NCBI RefSeq assembly: GCF_001625215.2
Contig: NC_030389.2
Location: forward strand, 9,072,432 to 9,136,431
DNA: 64,000 nucleotides
Direction: 5' to 3'
From: Daucus carota subsp. sativus
Lineage: Eukaryota; Streptophyta; Magnoliopsida; Apiales; Apiaceae
The translations under genes and the position numbers were made by a program. Every line of letters begins with the position of its first letter. Positions within the stretch are counted from its first letter, which is position 1. Of this stretch, positions 32,110 through 44,099 are shown piece after piece. The notes under the pieces were generated by a model. It saw only the letters and a list, made by a program, of their open reading frames with translations. It was not told the DNA's origin and made no database searches.

Positions 32110-34009
32110 AGGATGTAATTAGAAAACAGAACAGAGTTACAAGCTAGAGAGAGTCGAAATTAACTGTCATATATATTGTAGCACTTTTACTCGATGTATT
32201 ATAAGAAACACAACTTTTTGTGACTGAAATATCGATCATAATTGAACAATAACGACTGATTTTAATTGATCGTATTAAACCTGATCTTTGTTGGTTATAT
32301 GAATCGTTATTAGCGTTGACCATAATCCTCTCCGGATGGTTTGACCCACATTTCTGCCATGTAAGTGTTACATGTAGAGAGTAATTGTCCTCAAAAGTGC
32401 CGACCAATCAATTATGACCGGCTCTTTTTATTGATGACGGTCGCAATTCATATGAAAGTGGTTGTTATTATTTAATTCAGTCATTTTTCTGAAAAATGAA
32501 TGATCATTTTCGGTCATTATTCTTGCTGGTCGCCGTTATTAAAACCTTAATTTTTTGGCCGTAATTTTAGAACCTGCCAATCCTGCCATGTAAATCATCA
32601 AAACTAACTCCATGACCAATACAAATAGATAATCATAATTCTTAAAATATGACTTGTCAATATAACACTTGTATCCTATTTTACGGTAAGAAACATCAAA
32701 TTTTGATCTTCACAGTTTGTCACAAGTTTAGAACTAGACAACCAGATACTAGCCAGTAAACTTACCTCTGTCCGTTGCAATTGATAACATTTGGGAAGGA
32801 GATTTGACACAAATTATAAAACTTCAATAAAATATAGTTTCACATATAACTTAAGCTTTACTTTAACAAATGTGACGAAGAGGATAAACACTTGTCGTAG
32901 TTTTAACATGTGATTTGTGTCCTTATAACGTTATGGCCCAAATCACTAATCATGATCCAGCTCAAAGGATTTTCTAATAAATATATCCAACACACAAATC
33001 CAGGCCCAATAGTTGGTCCAATATATTTCTTCTAAATCTAACCATATAGATCAATAGTACATACTTGGGCCTCGTATGAATGTTCTCCTGCTTCAATTTC
33101 GTATGCACATCACCTAAAATCCACCAATTTATATTTTTTTTTTAAAAAAAATTTAGCCATTTTTCATACCAAATAAACAAAAAAATGGAGTTTATATATA
33201 AGTGGATTTGAACACTTGTTTAAATAAATTGCATTCCTATACCCAGGTACTAATAATTACAATCCCATTGACATACTTGAATATATTCTAATCAGTAGTT
33301 CCTTTAGAAAACATAAAATTACTGCATATTATTATATTAGGTCATGCATGAGTAGCAGTGCTATATATTCTAAATAATTATTTAATTCATCTTTTTACTG
33401 CTAATTAAGATTACAATAAGATCTCCGAATGTTACTTCTGATATCTGAAGCAAAATATAATGAAGCTGAACGCCTTTTTAGAAATTTTCATCCATGCACC
33501 AATGATTGTTGAGTAAAGAATCAATCATTTTAATAATATAAAATTCGTTGATTCAAATTAAATACACCAAAGTCGTTATTTCAATTCCAACTATCGGTGG
33601 TGGTTGTTTTCTAGCTGAAAATGATAGATTTAAATATGTATCATGGGAATCATGTCCTATATAGTATTGCATTTCAAGCCTCTCATTGTAACATGGGAAA
33701 GCTTATATATTCAAATTATTTAATTTAAGGTTGTAACTTTCTTAAATGGATTAGTTTAATAATATAAGCACTTGGAGAAGACAATGGCAAATAATAAAAG
33801 AAGGAAGAACTGGTGGATAGGGTTGAAGGTTGGAGCATCATGCTTTAGAATTCCACTATAGGATTATATATATCAACATGAAAGCCCTTTGTTAACTAGA
33901 TTGGCATATTCTCTGTTTTTTCTTCTTTAAGCTTTAGGAAATAGAAAAGATTGAGGTGAAAAACCAACTTTTGAGGAAAGTGAAAAATATACAAAAACAG
34001 TGAAAAATA
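32110..34009. other. AT-rich intergenic region without a recognisable gene
   Basis: The stretch follows the end of the PR-10 array homology. It contains pieces such as GATTTTAATTGATCG and CGGTCATTATTC that look like remains of DNA-transposon ends, but no boundaries can be set. No frame with protein character is seen on either strand. Confidence 0.5.
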
Positions 34010-34011
34010 TA

Positions 34012-34239
34012 TCCATTCCGTTTTAAAATAATAGTCGATTTGACTTTTTACGTAATTTGAAGAGTAAAGAAAGCATACTTTCACATATTTTTTTTCCAAT
34101 TTTTTTTTCTGAATAAAAATAAAACATCCAAATTTTTATTCTATAAAAATGTCTGAAAAATAATGTATAAAAATATGTTTTTTCCATCTCCAAGTACGTG
34201 CAAAACATCAAAACGGCTATTATTTTGAAATAGAGGAAG
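34012..34239. mobile_element. Stowaway-like MITE
   Basis: The left part TCCATTCCGTTTTAAAATAA and the reversed right part CTTCCTCTATTTCAAAATAA form the arms between TA dinucleotides. Confidence 0.65.
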
Positions 34240-34241
34240 TA

Positions 34242-35555
34242 TTAGAAAAATTATTATGAATTCCAAAACCAGTTTAGTCTAGTGACATACAATTTAATTA
34301 TCATGTCATTTTTAATATTAGATTCGATAATTAATTATTCATCTCGAAATTTTCCGAAACATATTAAAATTTATAAAACATATAAACCTAATTACGTGTA
34401 GAGAAGAAGTCTTATAAATTTCACAATTTTAAGTTAGTTTGCAAGAAAGCTAAAATTGTATGTACATATATGTTATCTGTCATTACCAGCTGGTTTACGA
34501 AATTGCTGGCTAACCTTGGACTTGCTTCAATTGAGCAAAAATGTTTGGTGGAACAAACATATCTATAAAGGCTAATCTCGCCACAATAATTTAAGTGCAA
34601 ATGCATAGTAAATTACAAGTTGTTTAGGTAGAAAACATAGTGGGGACACGGATTTGAGTGCAGATTAGTGGAAAATTAGGAGATAAACTTGTGTCCGTAG
34701 ACCCTATTCGATTGGACGGAGCCGACACTCTCCTTGTAATGACCAAGAAATTTATAATATTCTAATCCGTTACGCGACAAATCTCGCTGAATAAGTCATT
34801 AGACAGCATCATACCACTTACTTGGGAGAATGAAAAAGGTGAAAAAGAGATTTGAATTATTTTAATGAAGTTGATCTAATCATGTACAAAATCAGCCATT
34901 GTGTGTTTCTATCATCATTTTATGATTCTGTAATCTTTCTTTTAACTGTTAAATTTTGCTAGATTTGATCAGTTAAATTGTTCTTAGGTTATGCTAAAAT
35001 TGATCAACTTAATTGGTTATAGAAATGTAGAAATTTGTTGAGTAAGAGTTTGTTTAGATGTTCGGTCAGAAGAATGAAGTGGCATAAATTGTTTGAATAT
35101 CATTCAACCTGAGTGAATGCATGTAAATTGTGAGAAGTCTATTGCGATTTTTTTTAATGTTACCTCGGTGATGGTTATTGACTTTAGGGTTTTCGAGTGT
35201 GCATACAAGAATCATAAGCTGATGGTCGGTCGTTACTCGTCACTGTGTTTAGCGTTGGAAACAACCTTATAATCATATTTTTTTTTTGAAAATATATATA
35301 TCTATTTTAGTAACATATTTATTTTTATAATTCATTTGATGTACGAACATTTTTATATAATATATTCATGTTGATAACTTGATATACATAATACGTTATA
35401 TAATCTTTTGATTTAGTTTATGAATTACTTGTTAATATTTTATATGTGGAGTTATATACGATTAAAGTTAAGATCTTAAATTTCAGTTGAGATAAAAAAA
35501 AATACCTATGACTTACGATTATATTTCAAGGGTCGCGCTATCAATAGGTAACCAG
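34242..35555. other. AT-rich intergenic region
   Basis: I see no gene and no clear repeat. Short frames here have no protein-like composition. Confidence 0.5.
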
Positions 35556-35559
35556 TTTT

Positions 35560-36065
35560 TAAAATAACCACTAAAGTTCTGTTGCAGAACCCTAAATTTT
35601 AAATAGATTTTAGGATCTAAATCTAAATACATGTTTTTTCATCGTTGTGTGTGTTCAAAAATAATTTTAAAATATAAGACATATTTTTTTGCATGTGAAG
35701 TTCTGCTGCAGAACCCTAACTAATACTCCCTCCTTCCCATTTTAATAGTCCACTTTGTTAAGAAAAAATTTCCCATATTATTTGTCCATCTTCTTTGTCC
35801 AATACAAATTTATACAACTTTCAATGTTAGCATTTGTTATCCCATACAATTTTCATGATTTACAATGTAAATTATGTTGACTTTCAACAATAATGAATAA
35901 AAACTTAGTACTATTTTTGTATAATCTATGCATGACAATGGTAACAACATATCACATTTAATATTTCTTAATATGTGTGATTTGAACAAAGTGGACAATT
36001 AAAATGGGAAGGAGGGAGTACTTAAATTCTGTTGCAGAACCCTACTTAATACTAGAAATAAGGTA
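35560..36065. mobile_element. GTTCTGYTGCAGAAC-motif element with a nested Stowaway MITE
   Basis: GTTCTGTTGCAGAACCCTA (35577), GTTCTGCTGCAGAACCCTAA (35700) and TTCTGTTGCAGAACCCTA (36027) are palindromic repeats. Related TTCTGCA-rich zones lie at 40.7, 46.85-48.87 and 53.46-53.82 kb. A Stowaway (35726-36017) sits inside and has copied no part of this motif. Confidence 0.5.
35726..36017. mobile_element. Stowaway-like MITE
   Basis: CTCCCTCCTTCCCATTTTAA at the left matches the reversed right end CTCCCTCCTTCCCATTTTAA exactly, flanked by TA. The perfect arms suggest recent insertion. Confidence 0.9.
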
Positions 36066-36183
36066 AGGACTCTATGGTTCTCTCTAATGGTTCTTTTTTG
36101 AATATAACCGTATATTTCAATTAGAACATAAAGTAGAATGTATAATAGTAGTAATTATATATTAACAATCATATTCTATTTAT

Positions 36184-36400
36184 ATTTTTTTTTTCTTGTC
36201 ACATGATGATTTCTCGTATGATAAATTGTATCAGAATACAATAGCCGCTTCGAGGAATTCCTTTCGATCAAAAAAATTTACTATCTAACTCTCGGACATG
36301 TAGAGATGACTAAGAACACTTAGACAATAAAACTTTAATGTTCGATAAGAAAACAGCCATAAGAGGTCCCGCTATCATCCCTTCTTCCACTCGCGTATCC
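36184..36400 (-). mobile_element. 3' end of an A-tailed retroposon related to 27425-28324
   Basis: A run of T at 36184-36194 marks the tail of a minus-strand insert. TTACTATCTAACTCTCGGAC, then TTAGACAATAAAACTTTAAT, match the retroposon at 27.5 kb with changes. The 5' limit is unclear. Confidence 0.55.
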
Positions 36401-36455
36401 TGGAAAGTACAATACAAATAAAAGAACATAATAAGTTCATAGATACAATAGAATA

Positions 36456-36735
36456 CTCCCTCTGTCCCACCAGATTTTTTATGGTTTCCTTTTTTGGACG
36501 TCCGACTCATTTCTTTACATTACAAAACTTTCCTAAAATAGTTAATGGGTCCCACCACTTTCTCATTTTTCTTTCCTTTTCACACTACTTTTATTCCACT
36601 ATCTCTTTTTTATATATTAGAAATCAATGGGTCTCACCACTTCTTCTACTTTACTTTCTCTTTTCCACTACTTTATACATATTTCTTAACCTCCATGCCC
36701 AAATCTAATGTAAAAAATTGGGTGGGCGGAGGGAG
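36456..36735. mobile_element. Stowaway-like MITE
   Basis: CTCCCTCTGTCCCACCAGAT at the left and CTCCCTCCGCCCACCCAATT reversed from the right lie between TA dinucleotides. The interior carries two direct copies of an AATGGGTC(C/T)CACCACTT unit. Confidence 0.8.
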
Positions 36736-36883
36736 TAATAAACTATCTAATATAAAAGAGAAAAGAGTCAACAAACTCATAACTAGAAAGAAAAAAGATA
36801 TAAATATAATATAATTTTTTAAAGAATAAAGAAAGTAAAATAAAACTAAAATGAAACAAATCATTAAAAACGTCTACACCAAA

Positions 36884-37666
36884 TCACACCTCTCTCTCTC
36901 AAAAATTAGGGTTTGGAAAGCGGTCGTCTTCTTTCAAGCTAGTTGAAGGGCTTCCACTCGTTTCTTCTCCGGTGGACAGCCTCAACCCCTTTATTTTCTT
37001 TCATCTTTGTTGATTTTTTTTAATAAAACCTAAATTTTTGGGTGTTTGTCTGTCTCTTTTTTTGGAGTGTGTCTGGTTTGCCTCTCGTTTTGGAGTGTTT
37101 TGTAATGTTTTTGTTTAGTTATGTTTGGATTCATTCGATGTTGGATCTACTGAAAATGATTTTATTGATGTTTTTTGGGATCTGGAAAATCCGCGTCAAA
37201 TATCAGCCGATGAAAACCCGCGTCAAATATCAGCCGGTGGTAATTATGGAAAGAGCTCACCTTTCACAACCAAAGATTGTTGGTTTGTTTGGGGTTTACA
37301 CTTTCAGCATGTCTATAGCTGGTATCCGGCATGTAGATAGCTAGGATGCCGCTCCTCCAATTTCAGTTTATGAGATTAGGTTTTTTGAACACTATTCTAA
37401 CAGAGACTTTTATGTGATAAGGTCAATTGTGATTTTGATGCTTTCGGTGATGTTGGTGCAATTTGGATCGCTCGTGATGTCTTTGATTTCATTTTTAACT
37501 TTAAGAATTTTTTAATTCTATGTGTCAAACGATCTAGAAACAAATCATCTAATTATTTTTAATATGTTATTTGTTTTTCAACCTGATTATATGGTTAGTT
37601 GGGGGTTTGTCCCGACTGTATTATGTTATGGTTAATGATATTATTTTTATTTTCTGTCAAAAAAAA
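36884..37666 (+). mobile_element. A-tailed retroposon with an 11-bp target duplication
   Basis: TCTACACCAAA occurs at both ends (36873-36883 and 37667-37677), and a run of eight A (37659-37666) precedes the right copy. The insert starts with CT-rich sequence and TTAGGGTTTGG, like a transcribed 5' leader. It ends with a 3' part having GGTTTGTCCCGACTGTATTA. A pair of CCGCGTCAAATATCAGCCG units lies at 37191-37231. The frames at 37042-37344 overlap one another and show no reverse transcriptase or other domain. It is probably a non-autonomous or internally deleted LINE-type copy. Confidence 0.7.
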
Positions 37667-37728
37667 TCTACACCAAAGAGATAGTGAGATCTCTTTAGTT
37701 AGATACGTAATAAATAATAGATTAATTG

Positions 37729-37876
37729 ACACTTTGCACCCCACAAGTGTAAGCGCTTTTTCAATTTGGTCCAAAAAAAAAAAATTCTTGCAAAGTGTCA
37801 ATTTCTGATGAAGAACTTTTGTTTGAGACCAAATTAAAAAAGCGCTTAAATTTGTGGGGGTGTAAAGTGTCAATCA
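37729..37876. mobile_element. Small TIR MITE with TTGACACTTTGCACCCC ends
   Basis: The left TTGACACTTTGCACCCCACA and reversed right TTGACACTTTACACCCCCAC arms extend about 50 bp (AAGCGCTTTTTCAATTTGG). A right-half fragment recurs at 38269-38330. Confidence 0.75.
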
Positions 37877-38496
37877 CTCAAATATCAATAGATAAATGTA
37901 TTTTGAGATCATCATTGAACTTGCTCTTGTAAACATTGCACTATCACTCCTCATCAGAAACGCTATTTGGATTTTTTTTCAGAATCCCTCTTCAGCTGGC
38001 CCAAAAGGTCACCCCGGTAGTCGGAAATCTGCATACATGTTCACTAAAATTTCTTAAAATTCCATAGTGGTAAATTTTTTTAGTGAGATATTGAATATAA
38101 TCTCGTAAAAATAGTAATTTTATAGACTTCTTTCTACTGATTTTTTAAATACAAAATTATCATTTTACCCGTGCAGTCGTTAATTTTAATGGTCAACTTG
38201 ACGGAAAATGATCAAAAAAGTGCATATTGAAGCGTTTTTAAACATTAGAGTGCATATTGACAAGAAATTTTGTTTGGGACCAAATCGAAAAAGAGCTTAA
38301 ACTTGTAGAGGTGCAAATCGTCAATTACTCAAATAGCAATAGATAAATGTATTTTGAGATCATCATTGAACTTGCTCTTGTAAACATTGCATTATCACTC
38401 CTCATCAGAAACGCTATTTGGATTTTTTTTTTAGAATCCCTCTTCAGCTGGCCCAAAAGGTCACCCCAGTAGTCGGAAATCTGCATATATGTTCAC
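37828..38496. repeat. Direct duplication of about 220 bp
   Basis: Units 37828-38046 and 38269-38496 share GTATTTTGAGATCATCATTG, then CAGAAACGCTATTTGG and CCTCTTCAGCTGGCCCAAAA with few changes. The first unit carries the right arm of the MITE at 37729-37876, and the second keeps a decayed version of it, so the duplication followed the MITE insertion. Confidence 0.85.
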
Positions 38497-38690
38497 TTAA
38501 TGACTCTTGCTTGCGTACATTACACTATTACAGTGTGTTCTTGTATTTAATACTAATAATTAATCTGAGATTGGCCAGCTGACTAAAAAGGAAAAAGGGA
38601 GAGTAAAACACTAACCATTCTTTTAACCCAAATTCTTTCAATAATTAATCATACAAAAGATTGGCTGCATTATTGGGTTAAAGCAACATA

Positions 38691-38934
38691 CTCCCTCCGT
38701 CTCATTTAATGTGATACTTATTCTATTTTCATTATTACACCAGTTGTCTCTTTTTTGTACTCTTGTATCCACTGCTTTCTTCCCATATTTCAAATTTATT
38801 ATTAAATTTTGATAGGTGAGTCATTTGATCCACTTTTCAACTAATTTTACTCTTTTTTTACTATATTTTTTAAAATCACCATAAAAACAAAACAAACTCG
38901 CATAAAATTGGAAGATAAAATAGGACGGAGGGAG
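38691..38934. mobile_element. Stowaway-like MITE
   Basis: CTCCCTCCGTCTCATTTAAT at the left and CTCCCTCCGTCCTATTTTAT reversed from the right. TA is kept only at the left side. Confidence 0.8.
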
Positions 38935-39426
38935 CAGAACAATACAAAATGCATACACATTGTTCAACGAAAGAAGGCTTAGGTTATAAAGTAATGCAAG
39001 TAGTTAGCACTAGTTGCAAAGGTAGAGAAGATGGTGCAGCATGATGTAGACAGAAATGATAACATAGGATGGAGATGAAATGAGTAGATCTCTTCCAAAG
39101 GACAGACTTTGGGTGGGATTTGACCTATACATACATACATGCAATTATTATTGCATATATGTGTGTACTTACATTTTTCGTACATAATTTAATTGGACTG
39201 CCTGTCACCCTTTCCTAACTCTTTTGTACGTTATTTTGTGTGTTTATTAAAGAAGTATGGCGTTGCCTGTCAGATTGTCACATTTCTTGATTGGACTTTC
39301 ATCGATCTTCTTAAAGTTGTGAATACACAAACAAAGCTTATTCGTCAATAACATGCTCATAGCCTCGTACTAAGCACACTAGATGAATAATTTATTTATT
39401 TATTCATAAACATTGTTTTCATTTTA

Positions 39427-39688
39427 TTCCCTCCGATTCTTTTTACATTTCCCATTTGAGATGTTGGCGCTGTTCACAACATGAGACAAATTATTAATTT
39501 ATACACAGTTTATAAGATTAAATATATTCATGAGTAATCTTGTTGGATTTGTATTTATGAGTACTTTAATATGATGAAAATTTTATATTTAATACTAATA
39601 TGAAACTAAAGATATTAGCGATTGAAAATGAGTGTTGGCAAACGTGTCAACCACAAACGGGAAAAATATTAACAGACGGAGAGATTAC
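39427..39688. mobile_element. Decayed Stowaway-like MITE
   Basis: TTCCCTCCGATTCTTTTTAC and the reversed right end ATCTCTCCGTCTGTTAATA form weak arms. The interior (AACATGAGACAAATTA, GTGTTGGCAAACGTG) equals that of the MITE at 58314-58547, so they are one subfamily. Confidence 0.65.
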
Positions 39689-39689
39689 T

Positions 39690-40456
39690 ATAAATAAAAG
39701 TTGTGAATTTTAAAATAAAGTTATCCCGGTAATTACAATTTATGGGGCACGTGATTGGTGAAAATAAGAGTTCTTATTTTGTTCTTGTACGAATATTACA
39801 ATAACATATACTTATTTGTGTACACACTCCGCAGGCTAGGTGGATAGGGTTACAGGGATATGTGGCCATTCAAAGGGGGAGGCACCCTAAAAATGTGGGA
39901 GTCTTAAATCAAACTTAGGGTTCCGTAAAGAGAGACAAAGGCCACAGCTTTCTTTCATTAGAAAAAAGAGACTCCTGACTCCTATCATCCGACCTTCTAA
40001 TATATCACCATACCCTAACCTTTTACCACCTATTCTATGGTTTTCAAGTGAACGTTTTTTTGGTCATGTAGACGTGTACATCATTGATTCCTTTTCTTCT
40101 AAGACATTTTGCGAGTCCAAACTGAAATTTTATCATCTTCTTCAAAATATCATTAAAAATTAATCATAATATTCAAATGGTTCGACAATAGAATCATCTT
40201 GTCCAAAATGATTTTGTATAACCAAATTTAAATATCACGATTTTTAGTTGAATTGTAAATTTTTATATTTTTGTATGTGTTATGTAATGATTACCATTCT
40301 ATCGCATGATCAAATTTTATACGTTAATATTACTAATTCTAAAATTATTAGCAAGACTTTGACTTTATTTGAGGTCATATCTAGTATCCAGAGTTTGCCT
40401 CGATTTGGTACGGCTCTCGCAGCCCGCACCGAATAGTAAAATATTTCTCTATAAAA

Positions 40457-40490
<34 letters not shown>

Positions 40491-42490
40491 GGTTTAAATT
40501 ATATGTAGAACACAAAAATATTAAAGTTTGGAGTACGAGTAATTACTTTTTAATTTAATTAAAAATATATTTTGATTATCAAATTTATATATAATTTATC
40601 ATTTATAAGTTATTTTAAACGTAACTATCAATTACTTTTTTGATGTAACTATCAATTACTTAATAATATCTTTCAACTTTAACAAGTATTAAAATATTTG
40701 TTCTACTTTTTTTTAGAGCAAAATACTTGTTCTAGCTACTTAGTAGTTATATTGCAGAACATGGTTCTCTGATTTATATAAGTAATTATTCAACATTTTG
40801 GATAACAATGTTTATGTTGTAAAATATGATCTGCAGGTTGTTGAATGTTTACGAATATTGTAGAACAAGATAAATTAAAATTTAGACGACCAGTTATATT
40901 TTATCCAATTTCGTATTCCAATCTTTCAATGTTTTTTTTTTGTATTCCATATAACTTGACCATACACACACACATCAATTGGGCTATCCCATCATGCTTT
41001 ATACATATTTTTTTTAAAAAACATGTGACCTATTTTAAGAAACTTAGATAAACAAATAACTCCTTATGGCATGTCCAACTTTAGAAACCCTTACCTAAAA
41101 AGTTGGTTGACATATTAAAAATAAAAAATATAATTTTATCCCATCTGCTATGGATAGTTATATTTGTCTAACCTCTACGAACCTGTAAGTAATATGTAGA
41201 AAGATTAAACATCATTTATTATCATATTCAACTGATATATTCTATTTTAACAGTCTTAAATATTAATAACATACTATTTTTAAATTATAACCAACCAATA
41301 TAGTCAACACTATTGAAGCACAATATCTAACCTCTACAAACATGTAAGAAATCTGTATAAATATTATACATCATTTATTATCATATTGAGCTGAAATTTT
41401 TTTAATTTTAATAATATAAAATATTAATAACATAGAGTACTATTTTTATATTATAGCCAAATAATATAGTCAATATCATTTGAAGTACAATATCTTATAA
41501 ACTGAGCAAATTTTACGTGATATCTTTAGGGGTCAAATTTAACGAACGATATAGTCTAACCCGATTAAAGATAGTCGTAGTCAAGACCACAAGGAGAAAT
41601 TTATTTTTGAATTTTTTACAAATCACAAAGTACCTTTATTTGTGAAGTATTTAATCGAATTCTGTTACCAAATATTCAACGGTTCAGTAAATTCACTAAC
41701 CAATATCCTCTCGCAAAATAGGTACTCTATGAAATTTCGTGAAGACAAAAATGTACTTAAAAGTTAAATAAAAGTAATTTTGGTTAGAACACAGGGGAGT
41801 AGAAGGGGGCGTGAGCACGTGAGAGTCCACTTTAAGCATGTGATTGTGTTTGATGTGAAATTTAGGGTTTTTGGCCTATTCCCGATGCTAGCTGCCTCGT
41901 GGGTAACAGCTCAATACTGTAACTCAGTGCTTTACCTTACCTGGCCTGACACTAGTGAATTTGATGCCTCACGTGACTCTATTTCTCAGTCAGATTCTGA
42001 CACACTCACAACCACTTTTTAATTTTTAGTTAGGCGATAGAAATTTTTTAGTTAGGTGATGAATTTCTATCGTTTCTCATCCCATTAATAATGATGGCAT
42101 CCTGCATGCACAAAAATCTACACCAAATCAAAAGGTAGTTGTTAGTGTGTGCCCATGAGCACGTAAACTACCCTGTAAAGACCCTTTCTCATTTACATGG
42201 ACTCTAGCTCTCTTGTTATAGTAGATCAAAGAGGCTGAGCCTCACTAATAAAGCAGTCAGTTTGGTTTGGTGATAGTAGTGGTTGTGAAATTTACAGCTG
42301 ATGGATGTTCCTTTTCATATTCACACCTTTTTTCCTCCGGAAGTTAGCCAAGCCTGTCTGTAGCAGAGTTACCTAGGTCTAGAATCTTGAGTGTATATAT
42401 TATGAGCCTATCAATAATTCTCGGAGAGGACAAATGTAACAACTTTTCACTATTTACCTTTACTCTCATTCTTAAAATAAGAATGCATCA
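39690..42490. other. Intergenic region with decayed repeats only
   Basis: No gene can be supported. A (TC)n(TA)n microsatellite lies at 40459-40491, and TTCTGCA-type motifs occur near 40.78-40.84 kb. Two related AT-rich units around ATCATTTATTATCATATT lie at 41210-41300 and 41370-41460. An 80-codon plus frame at 41780-42022 ends in a Ser/Asp-rich stretch but has no recognisable family. One end of the GTGTGCCCATG-type MITE is seen at 42143-42160. Confidence 0.5.
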
Positions 42491-42494
42491 ATTT

Positions 42495-42793
42495 TCCATG
42501 ATTAAGTTAAGAATCACGTTTTTTTCTTTTTGTTAAAATAGAGGCTAAGATGCACAGTGTTACAAAATTAGACATTATATTGTTGTTTTCAATATCAAAA
42601 TGATTTTTTTATAGTATAATAACACAATTTTTTTAATAAAATAATTATAATACTATTTTAGGTTTATCGCTAACTTACACATATATTACTCCCTCATTTT
42701 CATTTTAATAGTCCTTTTTGTAAATTTTGTTAAGAAATATTAAATGTTTGATGTCTTATTATTGTTGTCATCACTAAAATTTTAGTAATCACG
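42495..42793. repeat. Dispersed repeat, copy 1 (copy 2 at 51083-51375)
   Basis: Both copies contain GTTAAAATAGAGGCTAAGAT, then TTGTTGTTTTCAATATCAAA and ATTACTCCCTCATTTTCATT, almost unchanged over 290 bp. The last part looks like the left half of a Stowaway MITE inside an older element. Confidence 0.8.
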
Positions 42794-43049
42794 CATGAAT
42801 ATAAATAAGTTTTCATTCATTTTATTAAAATTTCATACTCCCATCCGTTTCAAAATGTTAGTCATATTTGTCAAAAAAAATCCATGATATGTGTCTTACC
42901 CCTGCTTTTTTTTGACCGTCATCTTTTAATTTTAATTTGTTTTTATTACATACTAAAACATAAATATATATAGTTTTTTTGTTGAGTGCAAAAGATATTA
43001 TTTTAAATGAAATTAGAGTCATATAAATTTTTATTGAATATATATAGTT

Positions 43050-43504
43050 CAATACTCAACTTTTGACAAATTATCCGTCACAACTATTTCTTCAAATTTA
43101 TTAGCATCTGGAATAAATATAATAGAATAATGCCCTTTTGACGAAAATTCCGTCAGGAGTATATTTTATAATTTATTTTTTTATCTAATAAAAAAGAAAT
43201 ATAATATAATAATCAATTTTTGACGTGCGGATATTTCGTCACAACTTTCACTTTGACTTTATTTTTATTCGGTAATAAATTTATTAAAATAATAAACATT
43301 TGACAGACTATCCGTCAAGAATAAAAAAATTATTTGTTTATTAAGATTGGGACCCACAATTGAACTTTCGACAAAAATTTGAACTTGTGACAAAAATATG
43401 ACTTTTAGACGAGGTTATAATGGACGGATGAAATCGGTCAAAAATACTATTTTTGATGGATTCCGGGATTAAAATGCGTCAAAAAATTAAGGATGTGTTG
43501 TAGT
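43050..43504 (-). mobile_element. CACTA (En/Spm) element end
   Basis: Reversed from 43504 the sequence reads CACTACAACACATCCTTAAT, the CACTA terminus. Inward lie many subterminal units of the form TTTGACGAAAATTCCGTCA and ATTATCCGTCACAA in both directions, as is usual for this superfamily. The opposite end was not found, so it is a fragment. Confidence 0.75.
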
Positions 43505-43578
43505 GTACCCTTTTTCTAATACAACTTTTCAAAAGTTAAATTTGAACTTGTGCTTCCAAAGTTGACCAATAGTAAATA

Positions 43579-43826
43579 CTCTCCGTCCCCTTTTATATGT
43601 CAGTTTTTGAAAAAAAGTTTGTCTCAAAATACTTGTCTCATTTCTCTTTTTAAAGCATAATTTGAATGTTTTTCAAAGAATATCCTTTCAATACAAGTTG
43701 TTACGACTACGACACATATATACATAAATCAATTTATGTCATGCATTTATTAGACAAACAAACCAAATACTCAACTAGTTGCATAATTTTTAAAAAGAAG
43801 ACTTGTAAAAAGGGGTTGGGAAGGAA
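43579..43826. mobile_element. Decayed Stowaway-like MITE
   Basis: The left arm CTCTCCGTCCCCTTTTATAT and reversed right arm TTCCTTCCCAACCCCTTTTT, flanked by TA, resemble the truncated copy at 30601. Confidence 0.65.
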
Positions 43827-44099
43827 TACTACTTAACTTTTGAAGAAGAAGAAAATGTTTGTGTTAAAAGTGATTCTTGACACTTTACACTATCTTGTGA
43901 ATGTTGGTTTTAGAAAACAAGAGTTAGCCGAGTTAGTCTTAGTGAATCTTATTAAATGCACTTAACTGGTTTATAAGGTTTACCATCACTAAATATTAAA
44001 GAGTACTAAAAATAAAAGAAAAATAAACACATTTAATACCTTAATATGTGTGAAAATGACAAATAGGACTAACATTTTGAAACGAGGGTAGTAGTTATT

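Noticed and set aside
36481-36814. Plus-strand frames of 75 and 89 codons
   Set aside because: They run through a Stowaway MITE, and their Phe/Ser/Thr/Pro-rich composition comes from its CT-rich strand.
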